The notes under the pieces were generated by a model. That model had not been told where the DNA came from. It made no database searches and worked only from the letters and a program-made list of their open reading frames with translations. This document shows, in pieces, positions 1 through 4,879 of a DNA stretch of 5,498 nucleotides (positions are counted from its first letter, which is position 1; the number at the start of each line of letters is the position of its first letter). Made by a program: the position numbers and the translations under genes. This stretch comes from Hyphomicrobiales bacterium (GTDB lineage Bacteria > Pseudomonadota > Alphaproteobacteria > Rhizobiales > Devosiaceae), in the NCBI GenBank assembly GCA_015487515.1, contig WFPQ01000199.1, positions 1 to 5,498 on the forward strand, read 5' to 3'.

Positions 1-318
1 TGCAGGATCCGCTCCGGGATTTGTCATCAGCCCGTCCACTTCCTCGGAAACCAGGGCAATGGCGGCCGGACATGATGCCAGGTGATCAAGCACGATACGA
101 TTGGATATTATGTCCAGGTCCTTTTGTTCCTCTCCCTGCACGTTGGTGGCCCCGGCTGCTCCGGCCTGGCCATGCAGGGCGGCATTCCTGGCCACTCCGG
201 CTATGTCGATACCGGCAGCGGCCATGGACAGAATGATTTCGGACAGGCCGCACCCGGCACCCTGCTCCTGCAACCAGGATGCCAGATCTGGCCTTTTGCC
301 GTTAAATACTTCGCTCAA
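1..318 (-). CDS. fbp: Fructose-1,6-bisphosphatase class I, N-terminal part (runs off the window)
   Basis: FBPase hydrolyses fructose-1,6-bisphosphate to fructose-6-phosphate and phosphate in the cytoplasm, for gluconeogenesis and the Calvin cycle. Only about 106 codons are present; the catalytic metal and sugar-phosphate sites lie outside. Recognition rests on the N-terminal signature: 'ATNVQGEEQKDLD' matches the E. coli FBPase segment 'AENVQGEVQQKLD', and 'ALVSEEVD' matches the conserved SEE(E/D) segment. Upstream, 'RPDLASWLQEQ' aligns with the E. coli start 'MKTLGEFIVEKQ', so the true N-terminus must be near there. The only conventional start in that place is TTG at 318-316, 39 nt after the fba stop. 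A GGAAAGG stretch lies 12 nt upstream, which is long for a Shine-Dalgarno spacing. An ATG at 225-223 would cut off the first conserved helix. The frame is the same as that of fba and stays open back to its TGA. Family assignment is firm; the start is uncertain. Confidence 0.9.
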   Translation of the reverse strand, partial: MSEVFNGKRPDLASWLQEQGAGCGLSEIILSMAAAGIDIAGVARNAALHGQAGAAGATNVQGEEQKDLDIISNRIVLDHLASCPAAIALVSEEVDGLMTNPGADPA

Positions 319-357
319 GTTACAATCGAGCCTTTCCGGGCAACCTTTTTCGAGCAG

Positions 358-1422
358 TCAGGCAGCTCTTGGACGCAATATTCCAGCCGCATAGCGATCG
401 GCCATCTGGGACAGGCTGAGGGGCTTGATCCTGTCAGCCATGCCGGCACAGCCAAACAGTTCGTTGCGCTCTATGCAGAGCTCTACCACCCGCTGGCGTC
501 CGGGTTTCAGAATGGCCCTGATATCGAAGGACGAACGGTTTTTCAACAGGAATTCACGCATGGAACCGCTAAGGGCCATCCTTATGTCGGTGTCGATATT
601 CACCTTTCTGACCCCGCTTTTTATACCCCGCTGCACCTCTTCAAGGGGCACTCCGAAAGTCTGGGGAATATCACCGCCATTTTCGTTTATCAGGTCCTGC
701 AAATACTGGGGAACCGTTGAGGCACCATGCATGACCAGGTGGGTGTCGGGCAGTTTTTCATTGATCTTTTCAATCACGTCCATGGCCAGGATGTCCCCGT
801 TGGGGCGACGGGAAAACTTGTAGGCCCCGTGGGAAGTGCCACAGGCCACCGCAAGGGCGTCGACCTTGGTGGCGGCAACAAAATCATAGGCCTCGTCCGG
901 GTCGGTCAGCAGCCTGTTGCGCTCCAGCATGCCTTCAAAACCGTGGCCATCCTCCTTTTCCCCGGTGCCGGTTTCAAGGGAACCAAGGACTCCCAGTTCC
1001 CCTTCCACGGAAATTCCACGGGCATGGGCAACCTCGACCACCGAAGAAGTCTCGGCAACGTTGTAATCATAATCGGAAGGAGTCTTTGCATCCGCTTCCA
1101 GGGAACCATCCATCATCACCGAGGTGAAGCCCAGGTCCATGGCTTCCATGCAGGTGCCAAGCTCGTTGCCATGGTCAAGGTGCATGCAGACCGGCAGGTG
1201 GGGATAGGTCTGGACCGCGGCCATGAACATGCCCTGAAGAAACCTGTCCCCCATATATTTGCGGGCCGTGCGCGAGGCCTGAAGCAGAACCGGAGAGTTG
1301 GTCCTGTCCGCGGCCTCCATGACCGCCTGCATGGTCTCAAGGTTTGTTATGTTGAAAGCGGGCATGCCATAACCGTTTTCCCCGGCATGGTCCAAAAGCT
1401 GGCGAAGGGTGATCAAAGCCAT
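358..1422 (-). CDS. fba: Fructose-bisphosphate aldolase, class II (Calvin-cycle subtype)
   Basis: This zinc enzyme reversibly condenses dihydroxyacetone phosphate and glyceraldehyde-3-phosphate to fructose-1,6-bisphosphate, in the cytoplasm; the Calvin-type subfamily can also make sedoheptulose-1,7-bisphosphate. The 354 residues are full length for that subfamily. Visible sites in order: the N-terminal '[13 protein letters not shown]' (17-30); 'MHLDHG' (80-85) with the expected catalytic Asp83 and zinc ligand His84; 'MMDGS' (103-107); the glycine-rich flexible loop '[12 protein letters not shown]' (150-161); 'GTSHG' (195-199) with ligand His198; 'MHGAS' (231-235) with ligand His232; and the phosphate-binding 'NIDTD' (275-279). 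The ATG is preceded by CAGGAG at a good spacing, so the start is secure. It follows pckA by 296 bp and is followed after 39 nt by fbp, so fba-fbp probably form one transcript. The TGA stop is followed directly by in-frame FBPase-like sequence. No key residue is missing. Confidence 0.97.
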   Translation of the reverse strand: MALITLRQLLDHAGENGYGMPAFNITNLETMQAVMEAADRTNSPVLLQASRTARKYMGDRFLQGMFMAAVQTYPHLPVCMHLDHGNELGTCMEAMDLGFTSVMMDGSLEADAKTPSDYDYNVAETSSVVEVAHARGISVEGELGVLGSLETGTGEKEDGHGFEGMLERNRLLTDPDEAYDFVAATKVDALAVACGTSHGAYKFSRRPNGDILAMDVIEKINEKLPDTHLVMHGASTVPQYLQDLINENGGDIPQTFGVPLEEVQRGIKSGVRKVNIDTDIRMALSGSMREFLLKNRSSFDIRAILKPGRQRVVELCIERNELFGCAGMADRIKPLSLSQMADRYAAGILRPRAA

Positions 1423-1428
1423 GTTTTT

Positions 1429-1434
1429 CTCCTG
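1429..1434 (-). promoter_or_regulatory. Ribosome binding site of fba
   Basis: Read on the minus strand this is CAGGAG, a strong Shine-Dalgarno match, followed by the 6-nt spacer AAAAAC and the fba ATG at 1422-1420. It fixes the fba start. It is clearly better than anything upstream of the next gene, fbp, which suggests a difference in translation rate within the pair. Confidence 0.85.
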
Positions 1435-1578
1435 AAAGGTTTCAATTCAATCTACTGGTCAAATCTGTTTTCCGGTTTCGGTTTGCCGGTACTGGCCTGG
1501 CCGGCACCAGCATCCCACAATGCATGTTCATCACGGGGCGGACATCCATAACGGGTGCCATGGAACGGGCACACGGGC

Positions 1579-1605
1579 GGGCCGGACATCTGCAGCTTCC
1601 GGCCC
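1579..1605. repeat. GC-rich 8-bp inverted repeat (possible RNA hairpin, pckA 3' side)
   Basis: GGGCCGGA at 1579-1586 pairs perfectly with TCCGGCCC at 1598-1605 across an 11-nt spacer that itself contains the palindrome CTGCAG. In the minus-strand transcript it would lie about 115 nt after the pckA stop and form a stable hairpin. No run of T follows on the minus strand, so it does not qualify as a canonical intrinsic terminator. It could be a 3'-end-stabilising hairpin, a processing site between pckA and fba, or a protein-binding palindrome. Confidence 0.5.
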
Positions 1606-1681
1606 CATGGCCGCAAGACAAACCGGCGCGAGACAACCGATGGAAAACGATCGTCCCAAAACCAGGCCAGAAGCCCCGTAT

Positions 1682-1709
1682 TCCCAAAGCCCGGACTCCC
1701 AAAGCCCGG
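1682..1709. repeat. Direct repeat, 13 bp at period 15, just after the pckA stop
   Basis: TCCCAAAGCCCGG occurs at 1682-1694 and identically at 1697-1709, separated by AC. A degenerate relative (AGAAGCCCCG) precedes it on the plus strand. The copies begin 9 bp beyond the pckA stop codon in transcription order. The function is unknown; the repeat could equally reflect replication slippage in a non-coding tail. Confidence 0.7.
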
Positions 1710-1718
1710 GTCCAGGGC

Positions 1719-3365
1719 CTAGGTTCCCGGGGCCGACGCCCCATTGGACCCGATGGCCTTCAGCTTTTCGTAATTGTCCTCAAACAGCTTCAGCAAATGG
1801 GCTGCCTGGTCCCTGTAGGCCTGCCTGTCCCGCCAGCTCTGCTCGGGATCGAGCAATCCTTCATCGATTCCGGCAATGGCAAGGGGAACCTTAAGACCGA
1901 AAACCGGATCGGTCCTGTATTCGGCATCATCAAGCTCTCCGCCAAGAGCCGCCTCCAGCATCCGGCGCGTGTCCTTCAGGGACATGCGCCTGCCATCCCC
2001 GTAGCCGCCCCCGGTCCAGCCCGTGTTCAGCAGCCAGCACCTCGCACCACTCTCCCCGAGCCTCCTGGCCAGAAGATCCCCGTAGACAAAGGGGTTGCGA
2101 GCCATGAAGGGAGCGCCAAAACAGGCGGAAAAGGTGGCCTGGGGTTCGGTGACGCCGCGCTCGGTGCCGGCAACCTTGGCCGTGTAGCCGGACAGGAAGT
2201 AATAGATTGCCTGCTCGCCGGTCAGCCTCGCTATCGGGGGCAGGACACCAAAGGCATCGGCGGTGAGCAATACCAGGTTTTTGGGAACGGGAGCGGTTCC
2301 GCTCTCGATACGGTTGGGAATTGCCGAAAGGGGGTAGGCGATGCGGGTATTCTCGGTAACGCTGGAATCGGAAAAATCAAGTTCGCCGGTAGCGGCATCA
2401 AGGGTGACGTTTTCAAGCACGGTGCCGGCCTGGCGGGTGGTGGCATATATTTCGGGCTCCCCCTCCTCGGTCAGGTTGATGGCCTTGGCATAACAGCCGC
2501 CCTCAAGATTGAAGATGCCATCCCTGGTCCAGCCGTGCTCATCATCACCGACAAGAGCCCGAACCGGAGAGGTGGAAAGGGTGGTCTTGCCAGTGCCGGA
2601 AAGGCCGAAGAACAGGGTCGTATCACCATCCCGCCCGACATTGGCCGAACAGTGCATGGGAAAGATATCGGCATCGGGGGCATGAAAGTTGAACAGGGAA
2701 AACACGGATTTCTTGATCTCCCCGGCATAGGCGGTACCGCATATCAGGACCATGTTGCGGGAAAAATCCAGCGCGATGCAGGTGCTGGTCCGGGTGCCGT
2801 GACGGGCCGGATCGGCCTGGAAGTCAGGCATGTGGACTATGGTGACATTGGCCGCAAAATCGTTCAGGTCGGCCTCGTCGGGACGCAGCAGGAGATGGCG
2901 GATGAACAGGGCATGCCAGCAACTCTCGGTGAACACTTCCACATCGTAGCGGTGTTTTGCATCGGCCCCAGCGAACAGCTGCTGCTGGTAGATGGTGCGG
3001 CCTATGGTATGTTCGAGCATGTCATTGAGCAACAGGTCGAATGAATCGGCACTCATGGAATTGGCATTGTCCCACCAGACGGTATCGGCAGTCTTTTGAT
3101 CCATGACTATGTACTTGTCTCCGGCAGAACGGCCGGTGAACCTGCCGGTCGAGGCAACCAGGGCACCATCCCTGGTGGCAGTGACCTCGCCACGGCGCAG
3201 GGCGCGCCCGACCAGGGACTGGGTGACATCGTTAAGGTGAACCATGCGGGAATTGCGATATATGCGACTGCTCACGTCGGAATTGTCAAGGCGGTCATCC
3301 GACCCCTGCCCCTTCGTTGCCGGAACCGGAACCTGCTCGCTGCTAGCCACTTGCGAAATACTCAT
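1719..3365 (-). CDS. pckA: Phosphoenolpyruvate carboxykinase (ATP)
   Basis: PckA converts oxaloacetate and ATP to phosphoenolpyruvate, CO2 and ADP, the entry step of gluconeogenesis. From the chosen ATG it is 548 residues, slightly longer than the usual 520-540 because of a polar N-terminal tail. Motifs seen: 'GRSAGDKYIV' from residue 78 (oxaloacetate-binding Arg79); 'YAGEIKK' 213-219 and 'MHCSAN' with His238 (metal ligands Lys219, His238); the P-loop 'GLSGTGKT' 254-261; 'GDDEHGW' 273-279 (metal-binding Asp275); 'NLEGGCYAK' (286-294); 'NTRIAYP' with Arg341; and a C-terminal 'FLSGYTAKVAGTERG' segment. All match the E. coli enzyme's catalytic set. Start choice: ATGs at 3365 and 3368 are adjacent. 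ACAGG sits 7 nt before the first of these and 4 nt before the second, favouring 3365. An ATG at 3380 has no ribosome binding site. The frame stays open further upstream, but that stretch is regulatory leader, not conserved protein. Confidence 0.97.
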   Translation of the reverse strand: MSISQVASSEQVPVPATKGQGSDDRLDNSDVSSRIYRNSRMVHLNDVTQSLVGRALRRGEVTATRDGALVASTGRFTGRSAGDKYIVMDQKTADTVWWDNANSMSADSFDLLLNDMLEHTIGRTIYQQQLFAGADAKHRYDVEVFTESCWHALFIRHLLLRPDEADLNDFAANVTIVHMPDFQADPARHGTRTSTCIALDFSRNMVLICGTAYAGEIKKSVFSLFNFHAPDADIFPMHCSANVGRDGDTTLFFGLSGTGKTTLSTSPVRALVGDDEHGWTRDGIFNLEGGCYAKAINLTEEGEPEIYATTRQAGTVLENVTLDAATGELDFSDSSVTENTRIAYPLSAIPNRIESGTAPVPKNLVLLTADAFGVLPPIARLTGEQAIYYFLSGYTAKVAGTERGVTEPQATFSACFGAPFMARNPFVYGDLLARRLGESGARCWLLNTGWTGGGYGDGRRMSLKDTRRMLEAALGGELDDAEYRTDPVFGLKVPLAIAGIDEGLLDPEQSWRDRQAYRDQAAHLLKLFEDNYEKLKAIGSNGASAPGT

Positions 3366-3366
3366 C

Positions 3367-3408
3367 ATATTGCCTGTCATGAAAGTTTGATATTGCCTGT
3401 TATGAAAG
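3367..3408. repeat. Imperfect tandem duplication covering the pckA translation start
   Basis: ATATTGCCTGTCATGAAAG at 3367-3385 recurs at 3390-3408 with a single change (C to T), a 23-bp period. On the minus strand, in transcription order, the first copy reads CATAACAGGCAATATCA and the second CATGACAGGCAATATGA. Both contain the ACAGG that serves as Shine-Dalgarno for pckA, but only the start-proximal copy has the ATG codons. The distal copy is therefore a start-less replica of the initiation region. It could be a slippage duplication, a paired binding site about two helical turns apart, or part of translational control. Confidence 0.8.
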
Positions 3409-3432
3409 GATTGGCACAGCCCGTGGCCAATC
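3409..3432. repeat. 7-bp inverted repeat upstream of pckA
   Basis: GATTGGC (3409-3415) and GCCAATC (3426-3432) are perfect inverted repeats separated by 10 bp. They lie about 44-67 bp upstream of the pckA start codon. The dyad of two 7-bp arms with centres 17 bp apart fits a dimeric regulator site, or a short hairpin in the pckA 5' leader RNA. It has no resemblance to the LacI-type palindromes further upstream, so a second regulator is possible. Confidence 0.5.
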
Positions 3433-3437
3433 ATCCG

Positions 3438-3483
3438 AAAAAACCTGCCGCCAAAAATTTCCTGTCCGAAAAATTCCTGTCCG
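3438..3483. repeat. Triple 15-16-bp tandem repeat in the pckA leader
   Basis: AAAAATTTCCTGTCCG (3453-3468) is followed immediately by AAAAATTCCTGTCCG (3469-3483), identical but for one T. It is preceded by a degenerate third unit, AAAAAACCTGCCG (3438-3450). On the minus strand each unit reads CGGACAGGA(A)TTTTT. The A/T tracts recur about every 15-16 bp, which is 1.5 helical turns. Function is unknown; possible roles are a repeated binding site or a bent, AT-rich leader. Confidence 0.75.
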
Positions 3484-3540
3484 TTACAATTCCGCCCCCT
3501 CCCGCCACCGCAAAACCACCGGGAACCGGCAAGGAACGTA

Positions 3541-3593
3541 ATGCAAAACCATCTTGCCAGACCATGCCAAAAGCCTGGCCGCAGGTTTTGCAT
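3541..3593 (-). promoter_or_regulatory. Two-tier hairpin in the pckA 5' leader, overlapping operator 1
   Basis: ATGCAAAACC at 3541-3550 and GGTTTTGCAT at 3584-3593 are a perfect 10-bp inverted repeat. Inside it, GCCAG (3556-3560) and CTGGC (3575-3579) form a second stem around a 14-nt loop. The outer arm at 3584-3593 is shared with the left part of the CG-centred palindrome at 3588-3603. In the transcript this would fold into a long hairpin about 180 nt before pckA. No T-run follows, so it is not a simple terminator. At the DNA level, 3541-3550 may instead be an extra inverted half-operator. Confidence 0.45.
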
Positions 3594-3603
3594 GCGTATG
3601 CAT
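3588..3603. promoter_or_regulatory. LacI-type operator 1 upstream of pckA
   Basis: TTGCATGCGTATGCAT is a near-perfect palindrome centred on CG (3595/3596), the layout of LacI/GalR-family operators, in which the hinge helices wedge open a central CG step. The block GGTTTTGCATGCGTATGCA containing it is repeated 25 bp away as operator 2. It lies between the LacI-family regulator gene and pckA. Binding by that regulator is inferred from proximity and the CG-centred design. Confidence 0.7.
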
Positions 3604-3628
3604 TAGAGGTTTTTGCATGCGTATGCAA
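3602..3628 (-). promoter_or_regulatory. Possible pckA promoter between and overlapping the operators
   Basis: On the minus strand TCTAAT (3607-3602) matches the -10 consensus at 5 of 6 positions and lies between the two operator palindromes. The best -35 candidate is TTGCAT (3628-3623) inside operator 2, with a short 15-bp spacer and only a weak match. If real, RNA would start near operator 1, giving a leader of roughly 230 nt, and operator occupancy would block polymerase. This is a weak call because the spacing is poor. Confidence 0.25.
3613..3628. promoter_or_regulatory. LacI-type operator 2, just after the regulator's stop codon
   Basis: TTGCATGCGTATGCAA is a 16-bp palindrome with one mismatched pair, centred on CG at 3620/3621. 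It begins 8 bp beyond the regulator's stop codon and is spaced 25 bp, centre to centre, from operator 1. The symmetric ends TTGCAT/ATGCAA make this the cleaner of the two sites. The pair would allow two dimers of the neighbouring LacI-family protein to bind, though not on exactly the same DNA face (25 bp is about 2.4 turns). Confidence 0.72.
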
Positions 3629-3636
3629 CAGCAAAT

Positions 3637-4701
3637 TCAGGATCGCCAGACTTTTTTTCCGTCAATGGTAAATACCGAATGTTCGGGAAGGCGGGCCGAG
3701 CCGCGCAGAATCAGTTCTCCCCTGACCTCGCGGCGCATGGCACGGCGGCCGGGGTGGGCAATCTGCTGATCTATGATCTTTATGGCCTCCCTTGCAAGAG
3801 CGGCAGCAGGCTGGGAATAGGTGGTAAGGTCATAGGCCGAATGGGAGGCCTCGGGCACGTCATCGACACCGACTATGGAAATGTCCCCTGGTACCACAAG
3901 ACCGAATTCGCGGCGAACAACGTCAAGGGCGGCAAAGGCCATGTAATCGGAGGCGCAGAATATGGCGTCCACGGGCCTGGAAGAACTCAGTATCTGACGG
4001 GTGGCGGCGGCGGCACCTTCAAAGGAATAATCACCAAATGCCACCTGCACTGGCGGAAAGCCCAATGATTTGAAATGAGAATCAAAGGCATGCAGACGAA
4101 TCTGGCTGGTATTGGAATCCCTGGTACCGCCAATGAAGGCAAAGTTCTTGTGACCGCCGGCAATGAGAAACTGGGCAATCTGTTCGGCAGCCTTCTGATT
4201 CTCGCCCCTGACGGTGGAAATGCCGGAAATCTTGCTCTCCCGGTTGATCTGAACGATGGGAATGGCATTCTGACGACACTGGGTGGTCAGTTCGATGGAG
4301 GCGGTGGTGGCCGTGAGAATCAGGGCATCAACCTGGTAGCTCAAGACCCGTTCAAGCTCCGGATCGGCAGTGCCGTCATCCCTGTTGGTGAACAACAGAA
4401 TGTGGCGGCCGGTATGGCGCAATTGCTCCGAAAGCTCCTTTACCACCTGGGCATAAAACGGATTTTGAAGATTGGATATGGCAAGGGCAACTATGTTGGA
4501 ACGGCTCGTGGCAAGGGAACGGGCCATCAGGTTGGTCTTGTAACCAATCTCCTGGGCCGCCTGCAGAATCTTTTCCCTGGTATTCTTGGCAATGCTGGCA
4601 CCAGGAGTGAAGGCGCGCGAAACCGCCGACTGGGAAACCCCGGCCAGCCTGGCAACATCAGTCTCGGTGGGTGCACGGCGCACCCGCACTTTTTTCTGCA
4701 C
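3637..4701 (-). CDS. LacI/GalR-family transcriptional regulator, likely controls pckA
   Basis: This is a full-length (354 residues) LacI-family DNA-binding protein. The N-terminal helix-turn-helix 'TETDVARLAGVSQSAVSRAFT' (12-32) is followed by the conserved 'REKILQAAQEIGY' helix and the hinge 'NLMARSLATSRSN' (57-69), whose Leu63 is the residue expected to wedge into the operator's central CG. From about residue 70 comes a periplasmic-binding-protein-like effector domain ('VALAISNLQNPFYAQVVKEL', 'FAFIGGT', 'VDAIFCASDYMAFAALDVV', 'ISIVGVDDVPEA'). Start is GTG at 4701; an in-frame TGA lies seven codons upstream and GGAAGAAG precedes it at a suitable distance. It lies 271 bp upstream of pckA on the same strand, with two CG-centred palindromes in between. 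By position it resembles the PckR regulators of gluconeogenesis in rhizobia, but orthology cannot be settled here, so no symbol is given. The effector is unknown. Confidence 0.93.
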   Translation of the reverse strand: MQKKVRVRRAPTETDVARLAGVSQSAVSRAFTPGASIAKNTREKILQAAQEIGYKTNLMARSLATSRSNIVALAISNLQNPFYAQVVKELSEQLRHTGRHILLFTNRDDGTADPELERVLSYQVDALILTATTASIELTTQCRQNAIPIVQINRESKISGISTVRGENQKAAEQIAQFLIAGGHKNFAFIGGTRDSNTSQIRLHAFDSHFKSLGFPPVQVAFGDYSFEGAAAATRQILSSSRPVDAIFCASDYMAFAALDVVRREFGLVVPGDISIVGVDDVPEASHSAYDLTTYSQPAAALAREAIKIIDQQIAHPGRRAMRREVRGELILRGSARLPEHSVFTIDGKKVWRS

Positions 4702-4879
4702 GTATCTTCTTCCGACTTGTCAGATTCAGAAAAATCACCACTGGCAATGATAATTCATCAGCAAGAATTTTGCACGCAAAGCCGCAAATATATTGTGGAG
4801 CACCGCACGGCACATGTCCGGGAACAATTCGCTGCAATTGTCATGCAAACTTGATGCAATTTCAAAAAATACATCAGGT
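4702..4879. other. Intergenic region upstream of the LacI-type regulator
   Basis: This 178-bp gap is visibly more AT-rich than the genes around it and probably carries the regulator's promoter, though no convincing -35/-10 pair could be fixed. It contains three TTGCA half-sites (minus strand) at exact 11-bp spacing near its far end (4833-4859), the palindrome-like TTTGCACGCAAA at 4769-4780, and CAATT/AATTG arms at 4825-4829 and 4836-4840. No terminator with a T-run was seen for the preceding glycosyltransferase; TTTTTT at 4869-4864 on the minus strand is not preceded by a clear stem. Confidence 0.55.
4833..4859 (-). promoter_or_regulatory. Three TTGCA half-sites phased at 11 bp upstream of the regulator
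   Basis: On the plus strand TGCAA occurs at 4833-4837, 4844-4848 and 4855-4859, each exactly 11 bp from the next; two of the three extend to ATGCAA. That hexamer is the half-site of the palindromes before pckA (TTGCAT...ATGCAA). The 11-bp step puts the copies on one face of the helix. They lie about 130-160 bp upstream of the regulator's GTG and could be an autoregulatory site. They are direct rather than inverted repeats, unlike a normal LacI operator. Confidence 0.35.

Larger units (their letters stand above)
1423..1718. other. pckA-fba intergenic region without a gene
   Basis: This 296-bp gap holds no convincing coding sequence; the open frames crossing it are proline- and arginine-rich and resemble no family. 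It contains the fba ribosome binding site at its fba end, a perfect 8-bp GC-rich inverted repeat (1579-1605), a weaker 6-bp inverted repeat (TGCCGG 1484-1489 with CCGGCA 1501-1506), and a 13-bp direct repeat just after the pckA stop (1682-1709). A TTGACC hexamer on the minus strand about 45 bp before fba could be a -35 element, but no acceptable -10 follows at 16-18 bp. I could not find a clear intrinsic terminator with a T-run. Whether fba has its own promoter is therefore open. Confidence 0.6.

Noticed and set aside
82..720. A 212-codon plus-strand open frame across the fba end and the fbp start.
   Set aside because: It is antisense to two recognisable enzymes and has no recognisable motif.
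1484..1506. TGCCGG/CCGGCA inverted repeat as a pckA terminator.
   Set aside because: The stem is only 6 bp with an 11-nt loop and no T-run, and it lies closer to fba than to pckA.
1517..1532. AATGCATGTT as a LacI-type operator in front of fba.
   Set aside because: It shares only ATGCAT with the sites before pckA and has no central CG or matching right half.
727..1551. A 274-codon open frame on the plus strand opposite fba.
   Set aside because: It mirrors the fully conserved fba frame and shows no domain or ribosome binding site of its own.
1442..1744. A 100-codon minus-strand frame in the pckA-fba gap.
   Set aside because: It starts inside the end of pckA in another frame, is rich in Pro and Arg, and contains the non-coding repeats; nothing supports translation.
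1524..3044. A 506-codon open frame on the plus strand opposite pckA.
   Set aside because: It is antisense to a clear pckA with all catalytic motifs, is glycine- and proline-rich, and matches no known family; it arises from the codon composition of the real gene.
3366..3593. A 75-codon N-terminal extension of PckA (open frame from an ATG at 3593).
   Set aside because: The open stretch covers the operator palindrome, hairpin and tandem repeats, has low-complexity residues with no family resemblance, and lacks a ribosome binding site at its ATG; the full PckA domain is present from 3365.
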